Source: Ramlibacter ginsenosidimutans (GTDB lineage Bacteria > Pseudomonadota > Gammaproteobacteria > Burkholderiales > Burkholderiaceae_C). From it: a stretch of DNA of 64,000 bases. The notes beneath the pieces are model-generated. The model saw only the letters and a program-made list of their open reading frames with translations. It ran no database searches and was not told the DNA's origin. Made by a program: the position numbers and the translations under genes. This document shows, piece after piece, positions 33,238 to 41,144 of the stretch (the first letter of the stretch is position 1; every line of letters starts with the position of its first letter). The stretch is taken from contig NZ_JAEPWM010000007.1 of the NCBI RefSeq assembly GCF_016654015.1, positions 62,001-126,000 of the forward strand, written 5' to 3'.

Positions 33238-33681
33238 TCAGGCCGGTTCGCTGGAACGCACGGCCAGCACGGGAACCGGCGAGAGGCGCAACACCTGCTC
33301 CGCGCCGCTGCCGAGCAGCACGCGCGACACCCCGCGGCGGCCGTGCGTTCCCACGACCACCAGGTCGGCGTCCCAGTTGCGGGCTTCGCCGGCGATCAAC
33401 TCGCCCAGGCGGCCGCCCGGCAGTTCCATCAGCTTCGTGTCGGCGGGGACGCCCGCAGCGCGGGCCTTGTCCGCGGCGTCCACCAGCACCTTCTGGGCGA
33501 AGTCGCGCGCGACCTGCAGCAAGTCGGCGCTGTATTCGTAGCCCGTGAGATAGGCCAGTTCGTCGAGCACATGCACGAGGTGCACGCGCCCCTGGCTTTC
33601 CTTGGCCAGTTGCAGGGCCGAGGCCAGTGCCTTTTCGCAGGTTTCGCTGCCGTCCACCGGCACGAGGATGCGCTTGTACAT
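33238..33681 (-). CDS. Universal stress protein, UspA family
   Basis: A 147-residue single-domain UspA-like protein. MYKRILVPVDGSETCEKAL opens the Rossmann-like fold. The ATP-binding signature G-x2-G-x9-G-S is present (GTHGRRGVSRVLLGSG), so it is likely an ATP-binding type. The ATG at 33681 has GGAG seven bases upstream. A TTGAC-N4-CTCAA box lies 53 bp upstream of the start codon on this strand, matching an Fnr/Anr-type activator position. It is divergent from the response regulator. Confidence 0.93.
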   Translation of the reverse strand: MYKRILVPVDGSETCEKALASALQLAKESQGRVHLVHVLDELAYLTGYEYSADLLQVARDFAQKVLVDAADKARAAGVPADTKLMELPGGRLGELIAGEARNWDADLVVVGTHGRRGVSRVLLGSGAEQVLRLSPVPVLAVRSSEPA

Positions 33682-33733
33682 GTCGATCTCCAAAAGCGGT
33701 GAATCCATCTTGGCGCAGCCTGCGCGACGGCAC

Positions 33734-33747
33734 TTGAGGCCCGTCAA
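33734..33747 (-). promoter_or_regulatory. Candidate Fnr/Anr box upstream of the universal stress protein
   Basis: On the minus strand the site reads TTGACGGGCCTCAA: TTGAC, four bases, then CTCAA (one mismatch to the TTGAY-N4-RTCAA pattern). Its centre is about 59 bases from the USP ATG, so a class II start at +41.5 leaves an 18-base leader with the ribosome binding site. An Fnr-type regulator is encoded 560 bp away. Confidence 0.5.
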
Positions 33748-33770
33748 CCAGAGCGGACTTTGCGGCTCAG

Positions 33771-33788
33771 GCTAGGACGATTCCTAGC
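33771..33788. promoter_or_regulatory. Palindrome in the USP/response-regulator intergenic region
   Basis: GCTAGGA-CGAT-TCCTAGC, 7-bp perfect arms with a 4-bp centre, and a further CCTAG at 33792-33796. It lies between the Fnr-like box and the response-regulator start and looks like a protein-binding site. There is no T-run, so it is not a terminator. Confidence 0.4.
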
Positions 33789-33876
33789 CGCCCTAGTCGC
33801 GGCGGCAGGCCCGATTCGGAGTTCTCCGAGCCTGTGTTTCAGGCGTGGCCGATGTTGCGAAGCGCGAGGCTGCGAG

Positions 33877-34275
33877 ATGCTTCGTCCCATGATGTCGAAC
33901 GGTTCGATCAAGGTGTTCCTCGCAGACGACTCGCAGCAGATCCGCGAGCGCGTGAACTCCATCCTGGGCGCGGCGCACATGGACATCGTCGGTGAAGGCG
34001 CCACCCCGGACAGCTGCGTCGCCGGCATCCTGCAATTGCATCCGGACGTCGTGGTGCTCGACGTCCAGCTCGAAGGCGGCACCGGACTCGAAGTCCTGAA
34101 GGCCGTGCGTTCCGCCGATCCTGGCGTCGCCTTCGTCGTTTTCAGCAACAACGCCGCCGCCGCGTATCGCAAACGCTACCTCCAGGAGGGCGCGGCGCAG
34201 TTCCTGGACAAGAGCACCGAGTTCGACCAGCTTGCAGAGGCCGTCGCGAAAGCCGGCCGGCGTGCCGTTCATTGA
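33877..34275 (+). CDS. Receiver-only response regulator
   Basis: 132 residues, consisting of a REC domain and nothing else. Phospho-acceptor Asp62 (VVVLDVQL), acidic pair Asp17/Asp18 (LADDSQQ), Ser90 in VVFSNN and Lys112 (FLDKST) are all in place, so it should be phosphorylated. With no output domain it must act by protein contact. The start could be ATG 33877, 33889 or 33892. It is followed by the Fnr-type regulator gene after 31 bp. No histidine kinase is nearby. Confidence 0.9.
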   Translation: MLRPMMSNGSIKVFLADDSQQIRERVNSILGAAHMDIVGEGATPDSCVAGILQLHPDVVVLDVQLEGGTGLEVLKAVRSADPGVAFVVFSNNAAAAYRKRYLQEGAAQFLDKSTEFDQLAEAVAKAGRRAVH

Positions 34276-34306
34276 GTACCCAGACCCCAAGACGATAGAG
34301 GCCACC

Positions 34307-35101
34307 ATGCAAACCGCCACCCCGACCCCCGCCACCACCGCCGCCCCCATCCGCTTCTTCGAACGCGCGCAGCGCGCCGTCGGGGACGAGTCCGCGGCGA
34401 CGCGGGCGCTGTGCTCGACATGCCACCTGAAGGACCTGTGCCTTCCGTGCGGGTTGAACGGCGTGGACCTCGAGCGGCTCGACGGCCTGAAGTTCGCCCG
34501 CCGCCGCGTGAAGGAAGGGCAGGCGCTTTATCACGAGGGCGACCGCTTCCAGTTCATCTACGCGGTGCGCAGCGGCACCTTCAAGTCCACGCTGAACCTG
34601 CGGGACGGGCGCGAGCAGGTGACGGGCTTCCAGATGGCCGGGGAACTTCTCGGCCTCGACGGGCTGGCCGCAGGCAAGCATGCGAGCAGCGCGGTGGCAC
34701 TCGAAGACGCGGAGATCTGCGCCATCCCGTACGCCCATCTGAGCGAGCTGGCCGCCACCAGCGCCGAACTGCAGCACGTGATCTCCCGGCTGATGAGCCG
34801 CGAAATCGTGCGCGAGCACAGCCTCATGATGCTCCTGGGCAGCATGAACGCGGAGGAGCGCCTGGCTGCCTTCCTGCTGAACATCTCCCAGCGCATGAAG
34901 GCGCGCGGCTACTCGGCAAGCGAGTTCCACCTGCGCATGTCCCGCGCCGAGATCGGCAGCTACCTCGGCATGAAGCTCGAGACCGTCAGCCGCACGTTCT
35001 CCGCCTTCGCCCAGCAGCGCCTGCTGGAGGTCGACAAGAAGCACGTGCGAATCACCGATCTGCCGGGTCTGCAGCGAGCATTCGACCTGCGCGTCCAGTA
35101 A
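34307..35101 (+). CDS. Fnr-type oxygen-sensing transcriptional regulator (Crp/Fnr family)
   Basis: A 264-residue DNA-binding regulator. The N terminus has C36-x2-C39-x5-C45 and the second essential Cys is Cys138 (AEICAIP), exactly the four [4Fe-4S] ligands of E. coli Fnr with an offset of 16. Cys48 is extra. A cNMP-like sensor domain (about 55-160) and dimer helix precede the helix-turn-helix with Glu225, Ser228 and Arg229 (ETVSR), the contact residues for TTGAT half sites. It should therefore be active under low oxygen and bind TTGAY-N4-RTCAA boxes, several of which lie nearby. The ATG at 34307 is preferred over an upstream frame extension. Confidence 0.93.
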   Translation: MQTATPTPATTAAPIRFFERAQRAVGDESAATRALCSTCHLKDLCLPCGLNGVDLERLDGLKFARRRVKEGQALYHEGDRFQFIYAVRSGTFKSTLNLRDGREQVTGFQMAGELLGLDGLAAGKHASSAVALEDAEICAIPYAHLSELAATSAELQHVISRLMSREIVREHSLMMLLGSMNAEERLAAFLLNISQRMKARGYSASEFHLRMSRAEIGSYLGMKLETVSRTFSAFAQQRLLEVDKKHVRITDLPGLQRAFDLRVQ

Positions 35102-35135
35102 AGTACCCGGACTCTCCAGGAGTCCAGGACTTTCG

Positions 35136-36074
35136 ATGAAGTACAAGGACTATTACGCGGCACTCGGCGTGCCGCGGGATGCCGACGCGGAGGCCATCAA
35201 GAAGGCGTACCGCAAGCTCGCGCGCCAGCACCACCCCGACGTCTCCAAGGCACCCGAGGCCGAGGCACGCTTCAAGGAAGTGGCCGAGGCCTACCAGACC
35301 CTCAAGGACCCCGAGAAACGCGCTGCCTACGACGCGCTGGGCAGCCGCCGCGGCGGCGAGGAATTCCGGCCGCCGCCGCAATGGGAAAACGAATTCGCCG
35401 GCGGGGGCTTCGGCGACGCCTCGTTCTCCGATCTCGACCTGGCCGACCTGCTGGACGCCCTGGCGCGCGGACGGGGACGCGGCGGCGCCGGCGCGTCGCA
35501 CACCGTCCCGCTGCGTGGGCGTGACTACGAGACCTCCGTGCGTCTCCCGCTGGAGGATGCGCACCGGGGCACCACGATCAACCTGGACGTCACCCACGAG
35601 GACGGCACGCGCACGCTGGCGGTCACCGTCCCGGCGGGCGTCACCGACGGCCAGCGGCTGCGCCTGCGCGGCAAGGGCGGACCCGGCCGCAATGGCGGGC
35701 CGGCCGGCGACATCTACCTGCACATCACGCTGGCGCCGCACGCGGTATTCCGGCCCGACGGCCACGACCTCGTTTTCGACCTGGCGCTTGCGCCCTGGGA
35801 AGCCGCGCTGGGAGCGGAGGTGGAGGTCCCGACGCTGGACGGCCAGGTGCTCCTCACCGTGCCCCACGGCACCCAGTCCGGGCGTAAGCTGCGCTTGCGG
35901 GGCCGTGGCATGGCGAACGGCCACGGCGCCCGCGGCGACCTCTACGCCATCGTGCACATCGAAGTGCCTGCCACGCTGACGGCGCGTGAACGCGAATTGT
36001 TCGAGGAGCTCAAGCGCGAGTCGAAGTTCGATCCGCGCGCTACCGTTGCCACGGAGCCCATGCATGGCCACTGA
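35136..36074 (+). CDS. cbpA: Curved-DNA-binding protein / DnaJ-like co-chaperone
   Basis: A 312-residue co-chaperone. The J domain (about 1-70) has the HPD motif in [10 protein letters not shown] Gly/Phe-poor linker with [18 protein letters not shown] follows. Two C-terminal substrate-binding barrels (about 120-300) contain [22 protein letters not shown] and [19 protein letters not shown]. There is no zinc-finger domain, which separates CbpA from DnaJ. It sits 34 bp after the Fnr-type gene and overlaps cbpM by 11 bp. Confidence 0.95.
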   Translation: MKYKDYYAALGVPRDADAEAIKKAYRKLARQHHPDVSKAPEAEARFKEVAEAYQTLKDPEKRAAYDALGSRRGGEEFRPPPQWENEFAGGGFGDASFSDLDLADLLDALARGRGRGGAGASHTVPLRGRDYETSVRLPLEDAHRGTTINLDVTHEDGTRTLAVTVPAGVTDGQRLRLRGKGGPGRNGGPAGDIYLHITLAPHAVFRPDGHDLVFDLALAPWEAALGAEVEVPTLDGQVLLTVPHGTQSGRKLRLRGRGMANGHGARGDLYAIVHIEVPATLTARERELFEELKRESKFDPRATVATEPMHGH

Positions 36075-36435
36075 ACAAAGCGACTTGACCTGGCTCGACC
36101 CGCAGCGCCGCATCGAGCAGGGGGAACTGGCGCAGATGTGCAGCCTGACCATCGTGGAGATCCAGGAACTGGTCGAGTACGGCGCGCTCGTGCCGGTGGG
36201 CGCGGAGGCCGGGAACGTCCGCCAGTTCAGTGCCAGCTGCGTTCCGCCGCTGCGGGAGGCGATCCGGCTGCGCGCTTACTACGACCTCGACCTGTTCACC
36301 GTGAGCCTGCTGCTTGGCTACCTCCAGCGCATCGCGCACCTGGAACAGCAACTGCGGGGGCTGCAGGCCCACATGCCGCATCCGCCGCACTTGCCGCGCG
36401 AAGGGCCGACGCCCTGGCGCGAGCCGCACGCCTAG
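36064..36435 (+). CDS. cbpM: CbpA modulator protein, CbpM family
   Basis: A 123-residue MerR-like helical protein that binds and inhibits the J domain of Cbp[22 protein letters not shown] and [31 protein letters not shown] match the family. The reading frame begins inside the cbpA end, so the pair is translationally linked, fixing the ratio of chaperone and inhibitor. A short hairpin (36435-36449) separates it from the convergent PRPP-synthase-like gene. Confidence 0.92.
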   Translation: MATEQSDLTWLDPQRRIEQGELAQMCSLTIVEIQELVEYGALVPVGAEAGNVRQFSASCVPPLREAIRLRAYYDLDLFTVSLLLGYLQRIAHLEQQLRGLQAHMPHPPHLPREGPTPWREPHA

Positions 36436-36447
36436 AGCGCCTCGCGC

Positions 36448-37338
36448 TCAGGCGGGCAGCAGGCTGCGCACGCCATCCGCCAGCAGCGGCGCGAGCGGGA
36501 TGCCGTTGCTCGCGTGCGGGACGCTGTCGCAGCTCACGACGCGGCTCACGCCGGCGCGGCGCAGCAAGTCGGCCCCTTCCCCATCCAGCAGCGCGTGCAC
36601 GGCCACGCACAGCGGCTGGCTCCACCCGGCGCCTCGCAGCACTTCGGCCGCTGCCGCGATGGTGTGGCCGCTGGAGACGATGTCGTCCAGCAGGACCGGA
36701 TTGCGGCCCGAAGGATCGATGGATTGCGACGGCGTGACGGTCACGTCGCGGTCGCCACGCCTCTCCTTGCGCATGACCGTCCACGGCGCGCCAATGCGCT
36801 TGGCGACGTCTGCCACCCATTGCTCGCTTTCGCTGTCGGGGCCCACGAGGATCGGGCGTTCGACGTTCCGGGCGATCCAGACCGCCATGGCCGGCGCCGC
36901 AGCCACGACCACACTCCGGATCGAATAGATGGCATCCAGGCTGGGCCAGCGGTGCAGGTGTGGATCGACCGTCACCAGGAAATCGAACGTGGAGGAGAGC
37001 AGGCGCGCATAGGTGCGTGACGTGATCGCTTCGCCCGGGCGAAACCGGGCGTCCTGGCGCATGTACGGCAGGTAGGGCACCACCAGCCCGAGCTCGCCGG
37101 CACCGAGTTCGCGCGCCGCATCGGCGGCAAACAACAGGGGCAGCGTCTTCTCGTCGGGGCGGTCCAGGTGGGCCACGAGCAGCGTCCGCTGGCCGGCGAC
37201 GCTCGTCGGCAGGCGCACCACGGCTTCTCCGTCGGGGAATCTGTGCACCTCGAGCGTCGCGGCGGTGCAGTGGAGGTGTACGGCCAGCGACTGCGCCAGG
37301 CGTTCGGCGCCCGGCAGGGCCAGGATGATCGTGTTCAT
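36448..37338 (-). CDS. Ribose-phosphate pyrophosphokinase-like protein
   Basis: 296 residues, shorter than housekeeping PRPP synthase (about 310-320). It keeps VVPYLPYMRQDARFRPGEAITSRTYARLL (the catalytic flexible loop region) and the PRPP loop VLLDDIVSSGHTIAAAAE. The N terminus (NTIILALPGAERLAQSLA) is divergent. It is probably a paralogue of Prs, perhaps making PRPP for a special pathway. It is divergent from a phosphoribosyltransferase gene, 181 bp apart, and lies in the stress cluster. Activity is likely but not certain. Confidence 0.85.
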   Translation of the reverse strand: MNTIILALPGAERLAQSLAVHLHCTAATLEVHRFPDGEAVVRLPTSVAGQRTLLVAHLDRPDEKTLPLLFAADAARELGAGELGLVVPYLPYMRQDARFRPGEAITSRTYARLLSSTFDFLVTVDPHLHRWPSLDAIYSIRSVVVAAAPAMAVWIARNVERPILVGPDSESEQWVADVAKRIGAPWTVMRKERRGDRDVTVTPSQSIDPSGRNPVLLDDIVSSGHTIAAAAEVLRGAGWSQPLCVAVHALLDGEGADLLRRAGVSRVVSCDSVPHASNGIPLAPLLADGVRSLLPA

Positions 37339-37519
37339 GCGTCCTCGGCGACGTTCTGCTTGCGTCCGCAGCGCGGATGGTTGGCTAGCGTAAGCGAGTT
37401 CGGCGCGACTGTGCGGTGCGAAGCCCGACGGCGGTCGGCCAGAGTGCCGCAACGGTTGGCTGCGGCACGGGCAGGGTGTACCTTACGGTTACCGGCGAGC
37501 GCCGGCGAAGGAGCAGCCC

Positions 37520-38182
37520 ATGTTCCAGGATCGCATCGACGCCGCAGAGCAGCTGGCCGACGCGCTGCAAGCCTATCGCGGCCAGCATCCGCTGGTGCTC
37601 GCGATTCCGCGGGGCGCGGTGCCCATCGCCGCATGCATCGCCCGTCGGCTCGACGGGGACCTGGACCTGGTGCTCGTGCGCAAGCTGCATGCGCCCGGTG
37701 CGCCCGAGTTCGCCGTCGGCGCCGTGGACGAAGCCGGCTGGGTCTACCTGACGCCGCACGCCAACGCGGTGGGTGCCGACAGCGCGTACATCACGGAGCA
37801 GAAGCTCCTGCAGCTGGAGGAGCTGCGGCGGCGGCGCGAGCTGTACACGCCCGGTCGCGCATCCATCCCGGCAGCCGGTCGCACCGTCATCGTGGTCGAC
37901 GACGGCCTGGCGACCGGAGCGACCATGGTGGCGGCCCTCCATGCCGTGCGCCAGCGCGGGCCTGCGCGGCTGGTGTGCGCGGTGCCGGTCGCTTCGGAAG
38001 AAGCCCTGAAGCTGGCCCGCAGCCATGCGGATGAGGTGGTCTGCCTCTCCGTACCGCGCCGGTTCGCCGCGGTGGGCCAGTTCTACGCTTCCTTCCCGCA
38101 ACTGGAGGACGAGGAGGTCATCCGCGTGCTGCAGGAGACGCGACGCCCGACCGATCCCGCGCGCACCGGTCATTCGGGATGA
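37520..38182 (+). CDS. Phosphoribosyltransferase-domain protein
   Basis: A 220-residue type I phosphoribosyltransferase fold. IPRGAVPIAACIARRLDGDLDLVLVRKL is the N-terminal part. The PRPP-binding loop is VIVVDDGLATGATMVAALHAV. EVVCLSVPRRFAAVGQFYASFPQL at the end is typical of a group of putative PRTases found in stress gene clusters; the nucleobase substrate is unknown. ATG at 37520 has GGAG ten bases upstream. It faces a PRPP-synthase-like gene, so the two may act in one pathway. Its stop overlaps a GC-rich hairpin (38181-38199). Confidence 0.88.
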   Translation: MFQDRIDAAEQLADALQAYRGQHPLVLAIPRGAVPIAACIARRLDGDLDLVLVRKLHAPGAPEFAVGAVDEAGWVYLTPHANAVGADSAYITEQKLLQLEELRRRRELYTPGRASIPAAGRTVIVVDDGLATGATMVAALHAVRQRGPARLVCAVPVASEEALKLARSHADEVVCLSVPRRFAAVGQFYASFPQLEDEEVIRVLQETRRPTDPARTGHSG

Positions 38183-38212
38183 GCCGGCAAAGCCGGCTCG
38201 GCAGGGAGGGAA

Positions 38213-38226
38213 TTGACGGGCGTCAA
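38213..38226 (+). promoter_or_regulatory. Candidate Fnr/Anr box upstream of a secreted protein gene
   Basis: TTGAC-GGGC-GTCAA, a perfect palindrome with the spacing of Fnr-family boxes. A further inverted TTGAC half site follows at 38233-38237. The box centre is only about 40 bases before the chosen ATG. Class II activation would leave almost no leader, so either the start lies elsewhere or the site acts differently. Confidence 0.5.
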
Positions 38227-38259
38227 CCCCGGTTGACGTCGAGCGCCTATGGTGCAGGA

Positions 38260-39138
38260 ATGCATAAATCCTGGACGTGGGCGGCGCTCTTGCTGGCGCT
38301 GCTGATTCCTTCCCTCGCTTCGGCGGCCAACGCGCTCGGCGCCGCCGGGCTGCAGGCCCAGCACACCGCCCTGGCGCCCCAGCTCGCGCGCAACGCCTTC
38401 GGCGGGCCGCTGGTCCTGCGCTCCGACGAAGCCTCGCGCCGCATCGACGGCGAGGTGTACGCGGTGCTCGAGCATCCGTTCGCCCGGGTTTCTTCTGCGT
38501 TGTCCGATCCGGTCCAGTGGTGCGACATCCTCATCCTGCACCTGAACACCAAGTACTGCCATACGCAAGCCGGACCGGGCGCGACGCGGCTCGACGTGCG
38601 CGTCGGCAAGAAGGTGCCGCAGTCGCTGTCGTCGGCCTCGAAGCTGGACTTCAACTGGAAGGAGCCGGTGGTCCGCCCCGACTATGTCGCGGCCAGCATG
38701 GAGGCGCCCGACGGCCCGTACGACACCAGCAACTATCGCCTGCTCGCCGAAGCCATCCCCCTGGACGCGAACCACACGTTCCTCCACATGGCCTATGCCA
38801 CCAGCTACGGCGGAGCCAGCGAGTTCGCCATGCAGCTGTACCTGGGCACGATCGCAAGAGACAAGGTGGGTTTCACGCGGGCGCCCGAGGGCAAAGGCGA
38901 GGACGGCTATGTCGGAGGCATGCGCGGCGTGGTGGAGCGCAACACGATGCGCTACTACCTGGCGATCGACGCGTATCTCGATTCGCTGGAGGCTCCCGCC
39001 GGCCAGCAGCTGGAACACCGGCTCAAGGCCTGGTTCGACGCGACGGAGAAGTATCCGCGGCAACTGCACGAGGTGCAGCGGGACGAGTACCTGCGCATGA
39101 AGCACGACGAGGTGGCGCGGCAGGGCAGGCCGCAGTGA
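38260..39138 (+). CDS. Secreted protein of unknown function
   Basis: A 292-residue protein with a signal peptide (KSWTWAALLLALLIPSLASA). The mature part contains VYAVLEHPFARVSSALSDPVQWCDILILHLNTKYC, where two Cys (in WCDIL and KYCHT) could form a disulfide, followed by a region that may have a START-like fold. I do not recognise the family. The start at 38260 is chosen because it begins the signal peptide, although AGGA touches it directly. An in-frame ATG at 38179 overlapping the previous stop is the alternative. A perfect TTGAC-N4-GTCAA palindrome lies just upstream. Confidence 0.75.
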   Translation: MHKSWTWAALLLALLIPSLASAANALGAAGLQAQHTALAPQLARNAFGGPLVLRSDEASRRIDGEVYAVLEHPFARVSSALSDPVQWCDILILHLNTKYCHTQAGPGATRLDVRVGKKVPQSLSSASKLDFNWKEPVVRPDYVAASMEAPDGPYDTSNYRLLAEAIPLDANHTFLHMAYATSYGGASEFAMQLYLGTIARDKVGFTRAPEGKGEDGYVGGMRGVVERNTMRYYLAIDAYLDSLEAPAGQQLEHRLKAWFDATEKYPRQLHEVQRDEYLRMKHDEVARQGRPQ

Positions 39139-39193
39139 GCGAGGTCGCGGGCGTCACGGGAAGGCGCGGCGCGACTGAGCGTGCCCCGGGAGT

Positions 39194-39574
39194 TCAGCGC
39201 CGGCCCAAGGCCGGGCGCTCGTGGATGGCCTGGCAGGCGGTGCAGAACGGCGTGGCCGGCAGCGCGCGCAGGCGTCGCTCGTCGATCGCCTCGCCGCAGT
39301 CCGCGCACTGACCGTAGGTCCCTGCGTCGACGCGCCGCAGGGCGGCGGCGATGCGTTCGAGCTCCTCGATGGCGTGGGTCTGGGCGACTTCGTCCACCTG
39401 TGCGCGCGAGTCGATCGCGGCGACATCCTTGAAGTCGACGACGTCGGCGGGCGCGTCCCCGGCCTTCGCGGCTTCGGCGGCGGCATGCAGCAGCGACTGC
39501 AGTTCCTGCCTGCGTTCGCGCAGTTGCGCGGCAAGCTGGCTGGTGAGGTCAGGAGAGGGGGCAATCGGCTTCAT
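39194..39574 (-). CDS. DksA/TraR-type C4 zinc-finger protein
   Basis: 126 residues. A helical coiled-coil part (about 15-85, LTSQLAAQLRERRQELQSLLHAAAEAAKAGD) precedes a C-terminal C4 zinc finger (QCADCG and FCTACQ). DksA-like proteins insert into the RNA polymerase secondary channel and tune transcription with ppGpp. It is shorter than DksA (about 150), so a paralogue. A TTGCG-N4-ATCAA site lies about 55-68 bp upstream. The ATG at 39574 is preferred over one further upstream. Confidence 0.88.
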   Translation of the reverse strand: MKPIAPSPDLTSQLAAQLRERRQELQSLLHAAAEAAKAGDAPADVVDFKDVAAIDSRAQVDEVAQTHAIEELERIAAALRRVDAGTYGQCADCGEAIDERRLRALPATPFCTACQAIHERPALGRR

Positions 39575-39628
39575 GGCAGGACCGGCAGTCTGTGAGACTG
39601 ATTCTTGGGCCTGCGCGTCGGCGCGAGC

Positions 39629-39642
39629 TTGATCTGGCGCAA
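39629..39642 (-). promoter_or_regulatory. Weak Fnr-like box between the DksA-like gene and gluconokinase
   Basis: On the minus strand TTGCG-CCAG-ATCAA, eight of ten positions of the Fnr pattern. Its centre is about 62 bases from the DksA-like ATG, again consistent with a class II site. Weaker than the other two boxes. Confidence 0.3.
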
Positions 39643-39689
39643 GCGCCGGACTTGCGCCCGTACGCAAGCCCGGCGGTTACGATAGGCCC

Positions 39690-40184
39690 GTGGGACACCG
39701 AATCGTGATCATGGGCGTGGCGGGCTGCGGCAAGTCCACCGTGGGCGCCGCCGTCGCCCGGGCGGAGCACCTGCCGCTGGTGGAAGGCGACGACTTCCAC
39801 AGCGCCGCCAGCCGGGCGAAGATGGCCGGCGGCGTGCCGCTCACCGACGGCGATCGTGCCGACTGGCTCCGCGTGCTGGGCGAACAGCTCGCAGCGCATG
39901 GCGAAGGCGTGGTGCTGACCTGTTCGGCGCTGAAGCGCGCCTATCGCGAGCAGCTCCGCGCGGCCGCGCCGGGGCTGCGCTTCGTCTTCCTGGAGATCGG
40001 ACGCGAGGACGCGCAGAAGCGCGTGTCCACCCGCGGCGCGCATTTCTTTTCGGCGGCCCTGGTGGACAGCCAGTTCGCCACGCTGGAGTCGCCCGTGGGA
40101 GAGCCGCTGGTGCTGGCCGTGGACGCGCTCGCGCCGCTGGCCGAGTTGCAGCAACAGGTGAGCGCCTGGCTGCACGCGGCCTGA
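39690..40184 (+). CDS. gntK: Gluconokinase
   Basis: A 164-residue P-loop kinase phosphorylating gluconate to 6-phosphogluconate. Walker A is GVAGCGKST. EGDDFHSAASRAKMAGGVPLTDGDRADWL and CSALKRAYREQLR are closely conserved in GntK. Length is standard. The start is GTG at 39690; no ATG fits. It is a single gene; no Entner-Doudoroff or gluconate transporter gene is adjacent. Confidence 0.93.
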   Translation: MGHRIVIMGVAGCGKSTVGAAVARAEHLPLVEGDDFHSAASRAKMAGGVPLTDGDRADWLRVLGEQLAAHGEGVVLTCSALKRAYREQLRAAAPGLRFVFLEIGREDAQKRVSTRGAHFFSAALVDSQFATLESPVGEPLVLAVDALAPLAELQQQVSAWLHAA

Positions 40185-40209
40185 AGCGGCCGGGAACGTT
40201 AGGCGCCGC

Positions 40210-40656
40210 TCAGTGGGCGGGCGGCTGCGCGCTCACCGGCACCGAGGCCTGCACCTGCACCTGGGCGCCGCTGGCGTTCTTCAGCGTCAAGGTCAGCGGA
40301 ATGTTCGTGCCGGCCTTCAATGGCGCATGCAGGTGCATCAGCATGATGTGGTAGCCGCCCGGCTTGAGTTCGACCGGCTGGCCGGCAGGCAGCGCAATGC
40401 CATCGACTCCGCCCATGCGCATGACGTCGCCATCCATCTTCATCTGGTGGACTTCGGCCATGCCGGCCACCGGCGTGCTCGCGCCTACGAGCACCAGCGG
40501 CTCGCCCGCGGTCAGCGTCATGTAGGCGCCGGAGGTCGGCTGGCCCGGCACGGTGGGGCGGGCCCACGCGTGGGCGATCGTGAGCTTGGGGGCGGACTGC
40601 GCGAACGAGGCGAATGCGGCGCAGAGCAGGGCGCCAGCGATCCAGGTCTTCTTCAT
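40210..40656 (-). CDS. Periplasmic copper chaperone PCu(A)C
   Basis: A 148-residue secreted cupredoxin-like protein with a signal peptide (KKTWIAGALLCAAFASFAQSA). The copper-binding His/Met motif is present: HQMKM, then MRMGG, and later GGYHIMLMHL. Such proteins pass Cu(I) to the CuA site of cytochrome oxidase together with Sco. The upstream neighbour on the same strand is a DUF2946 protein, so this looks like a small copper-handling unit. Confidence 0.93.
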   Translation of the reverse strand: MKKTWIAGALLCAAFASFAQSAPKLTIAHAWARPTVPGQPTSGAYMTLTAGEPLVLVGASTPVAGMAEVHQMKMDGDVMRMGGVDGIALPAGQPVELKPGGYHIMLMHLHAPLKAGTNIPLTLTLKNASGAQVQVQASVPVSAQPPAH

Positions 40657-40777
40657 GGACTGATCTTTCTTGAATGAATGCGGTTTGACGCGGCGCCGCG
40701 AGGAATTCGCGGACTTCGACGTCGCAATGGGCGGTGCGCGCTATCGGCCGGTCGCGTGTGCAGCCGGCCGTGGCGGA

Positions 40778-41134
40778 TCAGGCGAGAGTGGGAGGCCCGC
40801 GCGCGGGCAGGGGAGCGCTGGCGCGGACCGCGACGCGGTCTGCCCCGCGCAGCGTCGGCGCGCCGGCCAGCGGTGCGCTGCGCGCAAGAGCGGTGGCGGA
40901 GTTCGCCGGCGGCGCGAGGACGCCGATGCACAACGCGCACTTCAGCGTGTGCGTGCTGCCAGGGGCGCCGTCGTTGCCCCGATGACCGAGATCCTGGCCC
41001 GCGGCCGCCACCGAGCAGATCGGGTCGAGCGGCGAAGCGTGCAACACGGGCGAGAGGCCCGCGACGCCGAGGAAGAGGACGAACCACGCGAGCGCGAGCG
41101 CGGCGGCACGGCGGCTGGTCCTGGGCAGGTTCAT
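40778..41134 (-). CDS. DUF2946-family protein
   Basis: 118 residues. An N-terminal membrane or signal segment (about 10-28, ALALAWFVLFLGVAGLSPVLHA) precedes a short Cys/His-containing part (LDPICS, TLKCALCIGVL). This pattern is typical of DUF2946 proteins, often found next to copper transport genes. The function is unknown; metal binding through CALC is plausible. The ATG at 41134 is chosen because it starts before the hydrophobic segment. It lies 121 bp upstream of the PCu(A)C gene. Confidence 0.75.
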   Translation of the reverse strand: MNLPRTSRRAAALALAWFVLFLGVAGLSPVLHASPLDPICSVAAAGQDLGHRGNDGAPGSTHTLKCALCIGVLAPPANSATALARSAPLAGAPTLRGADRVAVRASAPLPARGPPTLA

Positions 41135-41144
41135 GGCCGGTCGA

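Noticed and set aside
38181..38199. GAGCCGGC-AAA-GCCGGCTC hairpin as a terminator of the phosphoribosyltransferase gene
   Set aside because: The stem is perfect, but there is no T-run after it. It may be only a stabilising 3' structure.
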